This document shows, in pieces, positions 21,680 to 31,699 of a DNA stretch of 64,000 nucleotides; the stretch's first letter is position 1; each line of letters opens with the position of its first letter. A program made the translations under genes and the position numbers. The DNA is taken from the NCBI GenBank assembly GCA_013368325.1, contig JAACJK010000174.1, positions 124,001-188,000 on the forward strand, given 5' to 3'. Below the pieces are notes generated by a model. That model was given only the letters and a program-made list of their open reading frames with translations, was not told the origin of the DNA and ran no database searches. The DNA comes from Ephemerocybe angulata. Taxonomy: Eukaryota > Basidiomycota > Agaricomycetes > Agaricales > Psathyrellaceae.

Positions 21680-22216
21680 ATGGCCACTATCACCGTCATT
21701 AACCAGCCAGTCGTGAACGAGCTCGCCAAAACCCTCGCATACAAATTCGCTGAGAGCAAATGGCTAGAAGTCGACCCCCAAGTCGCCCTCACCATCGCCC
21801 TCAATGACCGCTCGCATAGTGTTATCACCGCGGCCCGTACGAGGACGGTCGCGAATGTCGCGGCGAGGGTGTGGCATGAACTTCCTCCCCGGTGCAAGGA
21901 GGATTTCAGGAGGCGTGTGTGGGTGAGGGCAGCGGAGCTGCTGAAGCAGGCTTTGGATGGGAAAGGGGGTGTCGACGAGATAAGAATTAGAGCGTATCTT
22001 GTTGCGGAGCTGAGGAGGGTAGGCATTGCGGAGACGGAGGTGTTGGAGCACGCGATGAGCTATGTGGAAATGAGGGGTGCGGGTGCGCGGCAGCTGTATC
22101 TGGGCATTTGTGACGAGATGTGGAAGAGGAGTGTGAATGATCCGGAGGAGAGGATCCAGGATGAGCAGGGGGTGCGTGAGGTCTGTGATGAGCTGTGGAT
22201 TAAGGCGGGGTTGTAG
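21680..22216 (+). CDS. Small gene of unknown function, paralogue of 12107-12670
   Basis: A single exon of 178 residues begins MATITVINQP. It aligns along its length with the product of 12107-12670: LAKTLAYKFAES, DRSHSVITAARTRTVANVA, a FRR...V...LLKQALDG segment, then EIRIRAYLVAELRRVGI and LYLGICDEMWKRSV. It looks all-helical and shows no signal peptide or membrane segment. The start is fixed by similarity and by the TATA box 70 bp upstream. The two paralogues lie about 9 kb apart on opposite strands, each next to repeat copies, so they may have duplicated with the surrounding sequence. Function unknown. Confidence 0.68.
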   Translation: MATITVINQPVVNELAKTLAYKFAESKWLEVDPQVALTIALNDRSHSVITAARTRTVANVAARVWHELPPRCKEDFRRRVWVRAAELLKQALDGKGGVDEIRIRAYLVAELRRVGIAETEVLEHAMSYVEMRGAGARQLYLGICDEMWKRSVNDPEERIQDEQGVREVCDELWIKAGL

Positions 22217-22472
22217 CTCCGCCATGTGTAATGGGGAGATTGACTTTATTCAGACTTGCTGATACTTATTCTTGTTGAATTCTGGTACGGTTATATTATA
22301 CAATTTGGGCGTTCAATCTGCCTGGTGTTTGCCGCGAAATCCTAGTTCTTATTAGTCCGAAGACCGCTCTACAACCTTTCTTCGAACCGGTAGTGGCCGC
22401 TATTTGACGTGGGCTTACTACGAAAGATGTGAAATATAAAGGTGCACAAGGAGCTAGGGCAGAAATACAAGG

Positions 22473-22971
22473 ATGAACTTCCTCCTCCAGGCCATCCTCA
22501 TGTCCGCGCTCCCTCTTCTCGACTCACCAGCCGCAACATGCGACCGACGTGAGGCTGCGGTCCGTGACTTCACACGTCTCTATCTCGTTGAGAAACAGGC
22601 GAGAAGGCGTTTGATAAATGGATCCCAGGGTACGCGACCACATCTTATCTCATTTATAACATGTTCCTGATATGGGGTGTCACAACATGTAGAGAATACA
22701 TTCAACACAATCCCGATGCCCTCTCTGGTCAGGAGGGGGCAATCGCATACGTCGAGCAACTTCAGACAACTCCGGGAATGGTCTACCAGGACATCACGTC
22801 GTTCTCAGGAGAGGGATACGGGCTCTTCCATTTCCGCCGGAAGGTACTCGGGACTGAGGTAGATTTTGGGACATGGACAAGCTTGGGTTTAAGGGGACGT
22901 GCTTCAATGAGCACTGGGACGTTAGGCAGAGAATTACAGGGACTGAGACGAATCCTATTGCGTACTTCTGA
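22473..22971 (+). pseudogene. SnoaL-like (NTF2-fold) secreted protein gene with two frameshifts
   Basis: The start MNFLLQAILMSALPLLDSPA resembles a signal peptide. VRDFTRLYLVEKQA, then FDKWIPGEYIQHNPDA (across a 63-base phase-2 intron, 22630-22692), SGQEGAIAYV and finally EHWDVRQ ... NPIAYF are the landmarks of the bacterial/fungal SnoaL-like family. The frame must shift once near 22602-22606 and again at a run of four Ts (22864-22867, one T short of FWDMDK) to read the whole family pattern. It is either a recent pseudogene or carries sequencing errors. The substrate of such fungal proteins is unknown. Confidence 0.7.
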
Positions 22972-23453
22972 TTGTTAAATGCTTTCCTACTCAGGCGTTC
23001 AATTTGCGTTTTCTCAACACCTTCCTGTGGCCGGCCCCAGTGAAGTCCTCTGATGGCCGCACCGTATCCAAACTATCCGGTGCTAAGTTATCTACGGTCT
23101 GAAACCGCGGCATCCAAGCGATGTATCATTCGTGCAGACCAAAGCCTACTCCAAGTTAAAAATGACTTGAATGGAAGAACACGCGGTACTGCATATAGTA
23201 GTGATGCAAGCTCAAGTCTTGACACCAATAGTTCGAGATGGTGTCCAAAGCACGTAGTCTGGTAATGAGGCTGAGTATTTCGGCTGTGACCCCGGTACAG
23301 CTTGATTAAATGGCATATCGCTTCCTCTCTCATATACTTGTTTTTCTTATGCTGGGTATATAAATCAATGCTTGATCACGTACGCAGTATCCAAAAACCT
23401 ATCTACCCAATGACCTATGGTATCAATCCAATCCGAATACATATCCCGGGCAA
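22972..23453. other. Intergenic stretch, nothing recognised
   Basis: CAAAGC occurs twice (about 23138 and 23247), and a TATATAAA-like word lies near 23355, but no gene follows in the expected place. A decayed promoter is possible. Confidence 0.4.
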
Positions 23454-24677
23454 TCACCAGCTCCACGTGTTGTTCTCCAAAGCACTCTCCCTACCATCCT
23501 TCTCCCGATTCGCCGCCATCATCACGAGAGCCGGGCCCGCAACCATGTTATCATCGCTGACAGACGAACCGTCCCCTTTGCCAACATAAAGCCACACAGC
23601 ACCCTTTCCACCGATGCTCTGGGGTACAGTCACGGAGAAGCTCCCGTCAGCGTTCCCAACTAGCGGATAGCTCTCCATGTTGCGTCCGGTCATGAAGCCA
23701 GCGAAAAGTGTATCATCCGTATTGTAGAGGGTGTCGGGGAACGAGATGGAGATGGTGTCTCCGGGGCGGACGGTGTCGGGAACGGTAAGAATAGGCCAGT
23801 CATTCAGACCATGGGGGAATATGTCATCTGGGACGGTGCCGGGCGGGCAGCTGGTGACGTATCCACCGGCGATTGTCCAGGTATCGTTCAACTTGAGAGG
23901 AGACTAGGCGCATAATGGGTACCGCAGGTCAGCACAACTGAAAGTCTTCGAACGAGTGGCCCTCACCTCGAAACTCATATCTGCCAAGTCTTGCTTCTTC
24001 ACCGCAGTGCTGATCCAAGTGGCATACCGTGCTTCAAGGCCCAGCATCTCGCCAAACGCAGTGGTGTATATCTGAGCGACAGAAAGTCATTGGCACATCG
24101 CAGCCAGAAGTATGAATCAATACTCACATCCGAATGGCTATGCTCGAGCGCTCCGGCAAAGGTTGAAACCGCAAGCGCTTGCATCGCTTCACTCAGGTTG
24201 ATGAAATCCTCGGTCGTTTTGACTGGGCTAGGTAGGATAGGGTGAGTATCGCAGGTCACCAGGTTACCGAGTGGACGCTCACAAAGCATAGTCGCAATGC
24301 CCAGCAGCATCGGGGTCTCCGAGGTTGCTGATCTCATTAATCAGGTAGTCGGAGTGGTCTTGATAGGTCTTCCGAATTTGCTCGTATCCCCGGCGTACGT
24401 AGTCTGGGTGCCCCGCAGCACGGAAATCGTCTGCAGAGAGTAGGGAAAGGGAGGAATTGTAGAATGCGAAAACGAGCTGCTCGAGTGACAAGGCGTAGAC
24501 GAGGAAGCGCGAGTCTGTCAGGAGTCAACGCGTTAATACCACTGTGAAGGGGTGGGTAGATGTGCACGCACTATAATCATCGCTTGCCGCATCACGACGA
24601 GCGCTCGAAACTGTTGGAGCGGCGTGGGTAAATGGGAGCAAGGCAGCGAGAAGGGTAAGGCAGTGAGAGAGCTTCAT
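23454..24677 (-). CDS. Secreted ferritin-like domain protein (Rds1-type)
   Basis: Five exons (24677-24572, 24514-24283, 24227-24128, 24071-23967, 23903-23454) splice in phase to about 330 residues; every intron has GT...AG ends and is 50-65 bases long. Residues 1-19 (MKLSHCLTLLAALLPFTHA) are a clear signal peptide. ALSLEQLVFAFYNSSL, YEQIRKTYQDHSDYLINEI, FINLSEAMQALAVSTFAGAL and MLGLEARYATWI are the four helices of the fungal ferritin_2 family, with the Glu and His residues expected of the di-iron-like core. The rest is a Gly/Pro-rich C-terminal domain. Relatives include the fission-yeast stress protein Rds1; their biochemical activity is not established. No damage is seen. Confidence 0.85.
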
Positions 24678-25172
24678 GGGTAATAGAGATATGTGGCGAT
24701 CTTCAGAGTGCGACAACTGGCAGGTAATGCGATATGATTTCGCATCCTCGTTCGCGCACCTCTTCTTATAGCACCCCATTTTGACAGGAGTACTCCTGTC
24801 CCCTTTCATTCTTCTTGAACTACAGCTAGGGGTAGTCGTACAGCTAGGAGTTGCTGTACAGCTGGGGCTCTCATCGTGCACCTAGGGGTCGTCACGGTGT
24901 CGTCGCGTACGCGACAGTACATCAGACCACTAGCCCAGTACTTACTAGAAGGCGAGAGCGCTTAGGAGATACACGTACTTACGGTCGCCAGGCTGGATTG
25001 GCGATTCGTTAGCGATCGCGACTGACAGTGGAAAACAGCCGTCACTCTCTCCCCCTGGACGTACTTGATCATGGCCTATCCGGATGAGTTGCGAGCGAAT
25101 AGATTATCTGAGATGAATCTGATGAATGAGCCAACTGACCACATTGGGAGATTCTGAGTACCATACGTATCA
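24678..25172. other. Intergenic stretch
   Basis: Contains a short direct-repeat cluster around 24818-24885 (GTACAGCTAGGGGT, GTACAGCTAGGAGTTG, GTACAGCTGGGGCT) upstream of the ferritin-like gene, possibly a regulatory repeat. Otherwise nothing is recognised. Confidence 0.45.
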
Positions 25173-26066
25173 TCACGTCCTCTCTAGGTTATCTAGCCTC
25201 TTCTCCAGTGCAAGATATCTTTGCTCAAGGCGAGCATGCTCCTCCCGACCCATCACGATGGCGTTCCTCCACAAAGCAACCTGACCCCGGAGGCTATCCA
25301 TCTCGACCTCTCTCCGTGCTCCGATTTCCACCTCTTTTGTAAGCGCGTCCTTGAGTTCGTCGATCTCGTTCAGAAGATGGTCGACGATTGGGGGAATGAC
25401 CGAAGGCCGGAATGGTGGGGAGGGTACGCGATCCTCAACGGCTGGAGGATTTTCAGGGGTCTCGGGAATTTCAGCTTTGGGGACGGTAGTCGTACTGTTC
25501 GAGGATTCGATCGGGCTTGGTCCTGGAAGGAGTGGTGAGGGTAGGGATAGAAAAGTGTCCTGAATGACAGCGACGCGCCACGGCCACACTGAGCGAATGG
25601 GCGGATGGTTGGAAGCGGGAGCGGGGACGGAAGGCGTGTGGTACACTGGTACCTGATTAATGGGTGGAGTGATAACCATTGGTGCAGGGCCGAGAGGGTG
25701 TGGAGGGACGAGGGGGTACAGTGGGGAAGATCCCCATGTTATTCCGTAAACAGGATACCGTTCGTCCAGCGAAAAGTCCAACGGGCCGTGTTGATGCTCT
25801 GGGGGAGCCCCCGCGTAAAGGCAGCTCCATGCTTGACGATACATTTGCATTATGGTCACCCTCATGGCGTCCGTGTTTCTGGAGAGATATATTCTGGCCG
25901 CGTATTTCACTAGCTCGTGGTGTGTTGTCTGATGGAATAACGTATTGGGGCTCGGACATTGGCACGAAGTGTGGTACTTCGCTTGGTGTCGATCCCAATC
26001 TTTTTTACCACTGAATAAAATCAGCTTAGATACGTTTTCGCAAAGGAAAATCTCATCAATCGACAT
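25173..26066 (-). CDS. Proline-rich protein with C-terminal coiled coil, unknown function
   Basis: One open frame of 297 residues. Residues about 1-80 contain scattered Cys/His (KKDWDRHQAKYHTSCQC). Residues 100-220 are rich in Pro, Ser and Thr. The last 75 residues (HLLNEIDELKDALTKEVEIG ... RLEQRYLALEKRLDNLE) form a heptad-like coiled coil. This layout is common among fungal proteins of unknown role. The start is the first ATG in the frame; an additional 5' exon cannot be excluded. Confidence 0.55.
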   Translation of the reverse strand: MSIDEIFLCENVSKLILFSGKKDWDRHQAKYHTSCQCPSPNTLFHQTTHHELVKYAARIYLSRNTDAMRVTIMQMYRQAWSCLYAGAPPEHQHGPLDFSLDERYPVYGITWGSSPLYPLVPPHPLGPAPMVITPPINQVPVYHTPSVPAPASNHPPIRSVWPWRVAVIQDTFLSLPSPLLPGPSPIESSNSTTTVPKAEIPETPENPPAVEDRVPSPPFRPSVIPPIVDHLLNEIDELKDALTKEVEIGARREVEMDSLRGQVALWRNAIVMGREEHARLEQRYLALEKRLDNLERT

Positions 26067-26219
26067 TCCCCACCTACCCGATGACTATTCCAATGTTGAG
26101 CATCAGCTTATCTCGGAAATTTGAAGGGAGAAACGCGTCCGCTGAGTGGCAAAGGTGATCGCAAGTAAGCAGTCTGCTTCTGTTGGGGGTGGTCATGTCT
26201 CAAGGGCCTAAAAAGTCGG

Positions 26220-26580
26220 TCGAGCCGGGTTCGCGCCCAACTTGAGATGGTTGAAAGAGGGCAGGATTGCCTTGATCTCTTGCTCCCATCGAACATCCCA
26301 CGTAAGCAGGGACGCCCCACGGACTTGAAGCCGTCTGCTCGTGGGAGTCTTGTCGGCCGATGTATCCGTGATCGGGGGGCTTACATGATGTGGTCCCAGA
26401 GCGAACGCGGACCTCTTGCTTTCCTACGCCCATGTCGTTGGAGACGACGACGACCCGCCCCCGCCCCATGACCCAAAACGAAGGGGCAGCTGCCACCCCG
26501 CCAAGATTGGCGACATATTCAATGTCGCTCGCCAGCTCAAGCTCGGCTGGGGGCACTTCAGCACCGCCTGGTTCGCCCAT
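26220..26580 (-). CDS. Possible small gene, structure unresolved
   Basis: The first part (26580 down to about 26390: SDIEYVANLGGVAAAPSFW, RVVVVSNDMG) and a separate frame ending at 26220 (LLTWDVRWEQEIKAILPSF) both read like protein, with a GTAAGC donor between them at about 26387. The splice phases I can find do not join cleanly. I recognise no family. Confidence 0.3.
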
Positions 26581-26599
26581 TCTTTTCGGAGAAACAGGG

Positions 26600-28841
26600 T
26601 CGCTGGAGTGTATTCATAGGTGTAAAATGTTCAAGGTTGGGGTCCTATACCGTAATGGTGAGTACTGACCCTGTTCTCTTCCCGGGACCCTGCCTCCTCG
26701 ATCTATCGATCCATCGATCTTGCACCTCCCCTTCGTTCATTCTTCTTCTTCTCGAAGCTGCACGTTCGCACTTCGTATACCTCCGCTATTCCTCATAGGT
26801 GCTACACCCTAGTATCGCCCCTTCGTCGACCCCAGCCTTCTTCCTGCGCACTACCGGAATTCTACCGTTACGCCAGGTGGCTAGCCCCCGCGCGTCGATG
26901 CTACCTACGCCGCGCAGTGCCTGTCCGTAATGTGAGCATCTGGAATGCGCTCGATGCTTGGATAGACTCGATAGGTGGGATAGGTGGGAACTACACTCAT
27001 CGTATGCCCGTATAGATCGTTTATTTGTTGGGTTGATCTTTTGGAGCCTAGACGCGATCTCAGGTCTTCGGCGGTGTTTGGCCTTAGGTCGTGCTACGGT
27101 GTTGTGGCGTGTGTCAGGGCTTCCTCGAGGGTTTATGGGGCTTCTGGCGAATGCGGAGTTCAGCCAGGAGCGTGAGTCGATGCTTAGCTGCTCGGCTGCC
27201 TTATCCGGGTCGCCTAGATTCTTGAGCTTGTTCCTTCGCTCCGTCGCCTCTCAGTTACCGATTTGCTCGCCCCGGCTCATCCAATGACTCGTACCTCGTG
27301 CGCCCGCGAAGTTGTTGTTTCGAACACGTCGTCAGAGCCGCGATAACCGTTCGTCGAACGAATACGGGATCTCGACGTTCGATTCTGCGTACATCGCCGT
27401 GGGCGCTCTTTAGGTTCTCTGTCAGGCGATCGGGCAGGATGGGTGTCTTTCTTTCGGTGGTAGCCTTCTGTTTGAGTGCCGCTTTCCTTTCTTTTCACCG
27501 CCGATCGAGTACTCGAGATGTGGATGGGGTGTGCTGACCGCTCGGTACTTGTGTCTGTTTTTCGTGATCCGTTTATCCTCCTCGACTTTCCCGTGCACTG
27601 GCCAGATGATTCGTATCTGTCGTCCTCCGCGTTGTGCATGCATGCCACGAACCGACACAACTGGATGGATCTTCTGACCACTGATACATATACCTTATGC
27701 GCGCGAAGAGGCGGTTCCAATCACTTTGGTGGGGCTGGTGTGTTCGTTCAGAATCGGTCGAATACCGGTCCATCGATGACTTGGGATCAAGTGCTCGCGC
27801 GCGCTTTCGGTATTCAGTATGGTTGTCGGTTGTTCAGTGGCCCTGCGGCTCTGCGATTGGTGGTGGTATGCATAGGGAGTAAATTGGGATTATTAGCGTC
27901 CTTCTTCTTGAATAGCTGCAGGAGCAGGCTGAAATTCCGCGGTTGGGCCCTCCGTTATCCTTGACCTCGTCGCTTGAAGTATAGATGGAAAAAGCATCTG
28001 CGTGTCTCTGGTCCTCTTTCGATCTTTGCCGTTTTCTGGTTCTTACTCTCAGCAGCTGGACTTCGCGGGTCGTGGTGTGTCTGTGGATTTGAGTGCCGGG
28101 GCTGGCGATTCTCATCTGACATTGGTTGAGGTGCTCGGCCTGGAATAAGTGTGAGGTCGGGTGTGCGGGGCGTAGGTTAGGTGTTCGGTGATTTCGTTGG
28201 TCGGGCATCGCTTTACTCCCGTTCGCTCGCTCCCTTGGCGTACTTCCTGCATTATCATGGCTCGGTGTCTAGGGTACCCTTTCCGCGACGGACTCGCTGG
28301 GATACCGGCCCTTGCATATTCTGAGTTCGTAGACCAAATTATGCTTGCTTACGATGTCGAATCTACATATGCAGAATCCGTTCCCAATCTCCCATCGTAG
28401 CACTCGTACTCGGGTGACTTGGCACCGTTCTCCTGGGTCCCCAGTGTCTCTTACTTAGCATCTCAGAACATACAGAAAACTCTGAAAAGGGAAGGGGATG
28501 AGTAGGGCTGGAATAGGGTAGACGCCCTTGGTCTACATGAGGTTCCGTACGTGATCGGTACCGGTGCGTCCTCACGCTGGTCGCGTTCTTTACATGGGCG
28601 CGTATTAGCTGGCTGTTTGGCTGCTTTAGCGCTGCTGTGCGGTGGACGTAGTGTAACTCAATTTCAAGAGTTATCTCTCAGAACACTGGCGGCTGCTTAG
28701 CGAGTCGGGGGACGGGTGATGGTGCTGTGTATGCGACATGTGGAGTACAATCCAACGCAATCTATTGACCACAGATACCAGGAGGCGGAGTTGGGAGGCC
28801 CAACGGGATGGTTACAACAATTAATCCCACAATCATTATAT
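26600..28841. other. Long stretch without supported genes; possible diverged copy of the dispersed repeat
   Basis: Around 27210-27310 the sequence (CTTGTTCCTTCGCTCCGTC, TTACCGATTTGCTCGC) resembles copy C at 15490-15590 in the same orientation, so part of 27-28.6 kb may be an older copy. No coding family is recognised in any frame. Confidence 0.35.
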
Positions 28842-30975
28842 TCCCTTTGTCTTAGCTTTCCCGAGATTTCCTTTCTAGATATCTGGCACTGATTTGAATA
28901 GTACGCTATACACCGAACCCAATCTATTGTCGCTCCTAAAGTGTGTTATTCCCCGACTTCCGACTCTGATAGATAATATCCCCGTAATTCCCTAAATGAG
29001 ATATGGGGAGCCAATGAGGCAGATAGCTAAGTATGTTAGGAGAGAGCGAGTCAGCAAATTATCTCCCCACTCGTATCGTCCTACGAGATGACCGAGTCAA
29101 TTAGCCGCTAGACCATGGGTGGAGGAGTAGTACTAGAACAATTGAGAGCCGTCCCAGAACAACAGCAACAAACGATCACCCCACAAGCGAAAGCACACCA
29201 AGCGCGGGCGGACCGACTAATCCACAGATTCCAGACCCACGGACTATCAAGAGCGCCACTGGACAAAGGGGTTTTCCACACATCGACGAGTCCTTATCCA
29301 TTTCGAACGGATATCGGAACCTCAGCAACGTGATCGGTCATCCCATCGTGGGCGCACCAAGGATATGTAGGTCCGAACATCAGACGGAGTCCACAAACGA
29401 AGAGAAAAGAGAGGAATGGAAAGTGAATGGACGGTCGGACGAGAGTCTCAATCGACACATGGTATAGCAATGTAGAGGGCAACCATACATTGAATCCAGC
29501 CGGATACCAAGCGAAGCTTCAACGCAATGTCGGATACACACAGAGGCAGGGAGGTAACGTGCGTCGCTTCAACCACCTAGTGCGATTCGACATGCCCATT
29601 GCTGCGCTAGGGAAGACCTATGATAAGCGGGAAATTGGGTGTACGAGAACATAGAGGGAGTATGAAGGCCGATCCGCAAGACAAGAAGCATCAATTGATG
29701 CAGGCACAGGCCGCCGCCATGGGCAGCCAGGGGGTACTGCAAGCCCAGTGAGACCCTCGAAATCTCCGGCACCGTGCGCACGCCGAATGAGTCAGGCGAT
29801 TGAGTAGATCTCCCTTTTCCGTAAAATCAAAGAAGTAAACAAACGCCCAATCGGGATGAATGCGGAACGAATGAACGAACGAACAGACAGCACTTGACCC
29901 TCCCTCAAACGAAAGGCTCCACTTCGCGCACCGACACCAACCGCCCGACCCTTTGACATGGTACTAGTCAGAGCACCCGGATTGGCAGATTCTATCAGTC
30001 GACAAGTCGAAAGGTGCATATCCATTTTATGTAAACGGATATAACAGGCTTATCGATTTTGTGGATCACAGAATTTGCCCCGGGGCGCTTATTGTATACA
30101 TAAGGGAATCGAGCGGGGTCTGCGAAAGAATCGGTAGCAGAAACAGAAAAGTGGGAAGCGGACGGAAAATAAGAACGAGCAGACGAAGAAACGAGGCTCG
30201 AGCAAACGAATGGAACAAGACGAAGAGACCAGCCCGATACTACTCGACCCGTACACGCGTACGCTTAAGTCCGACCAAGCACCAGGTGAGTCCTGCAACT
30301 TCTGCTGCACCGCCAGGGGCGGCGAGGGGCGTAACATCGACGCGCAGTCACCAGCCGGCTGAGATGACAGCAGTGTCAACCAAGTCACACAGATGAGGTC
30401 GAGAATAGAGGCGCGGCGGGCTATAGGGATAACACTCGATGGGATCGCGAGATCGGAAGGCGAATCGGAGTAGGGCAGGCATCCATCGTCACCTGAGGAT
30501 AGATAAACGAGGAAAGAGCGTCCGCCGTAACCAGGCAGACTTGGCAGCAGTGTAGGATTGACATGAATGCGCCGGGGACCTGACGTGACTGCACGAGCCC
30601 CATGCTTCAAAACGACGCGTGGGAGATGACGATGGATGCAGAGCGTAGAGAGTGGAGGAGTCGGATAGGCTTGCGTGGCGCGTACGAAATCGAAGGAGGA
30701 TGGTACACACGGAGGGGCAGGATCGATGGGTCGCTGATCTTGACATGGCACGAGCCCTAGGACCAAAGGTCATAACAGGATTCGTGTTGCGACATCCTCG
30801 TGCAGGCAGGATCAACGTATCTGTAGAAAAGGAGGCACGAAGAGGTCAGGTCGAGTCTGTGTCGCCGTCGTTCGCAGCGTGCACCCGTTCGACATGGGAG
30901 AAGGAAGGAAAGGACGAGGACACCCAATTCTGGAAATCACGGGAGCACGCCGGTCGGCGGTCGCCGGCCGTAGCA
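28842..30975 (+). repeat. Copy D of the unclassified dispersed repeat
   Basis: It begins TCCCTTTGTCTTAGC and matches copy B from its first bases (B: 7259), with small deletions such as about 27 bp missing relative to 7305-7335. Further matches are 29270-29420 to 7735-7880, 30000-30330 to 8450-8750, and the end AAATCACGGGAGCACGCCGG at about 30933-30952. The site hit by the hAT-like element in copy A is empty here. No shared coding frame. Confidence 0.78.
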
Positions 30976-31699
30976 TCAGAGAAAAAACGGCTCCAAGGCC
31001 ACCTAGATGGCCTGCTCCGTCCATAATGTTCTGCACGACCTTAGCCGCCCAGCGCCAGCCATGATCGCCGGGGCAGACCTTGGACTGTTTCCCAGACCTG
31101 GACCCGCCCATTTGCTGCCCATTTGCCGCCCATAATGGTCGAGCAGGCCATGATGGTCGCCCCAGGCCATCCGACCGACGTTAAGGCGGGACATCGCCAT
31201 TCAGGCCGCTCATGCAGTGTGATATCGAACCTCGGACACGGCATATTATCGGATAGACAGTAGAATCCATCACATTGCATGTACAGTACGGGAATGTGCA
31301 TAAGTTGGTAACTCTAGGAATAGAACTCGGAACAGTGCAAACGAGCATGGGAGTGAAGAAAGCGAAGAGAGACAGACACATACGTACCCCCGGGGTCCAA
31401 GGTGGTGGAAACATGGCAGAGCAGGAAAAGAACAAGATAACATCAAGCCGACTGTCGAGGTTGGCGGCGTCGTTGAAGGGACAGGTCACAGGCAGCAGAT
31501 CAGAAAATGGAAGGAGGAAAAGAGAAGAACAAGTGAGGAGGTCCAAGGAGGCCATAAGTATCATCGTCGTTCATAAGAGCAAGTCGGGTTGAGAGTCTAG
31601 AGAGAGAAACCACGAGTCCGGAGCAGAGAGCAAGTCAACCGAAGCATAGAGAGTGAAAGCGAGTAGCGCGCGAGCCCGAACGGCAAGTGAATCCGAAGT
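30976..31699. other. Intergenic stretch, nothing recognised
   Basis: A short internal repeat (GCCCATTTGCTGCCCATTTGCCGCCCATAATGG, about 31105-31138) is seen; no gene is supported. Confidence 0.4.

Noticed and set aside
26280..26390. Possible tRNA-Ser-like arm (ACGGACTTGAAGCCGT)
   Set aside because: No T-arm with GGTTCRA and no acceptor pairing on either strand.
30089..30766. 225-residue minus-strand frame in repeat copy D
   Set aside because: Same reason: similarity to the copy A frame follows the DNA repeat, with no codon-level conservation.
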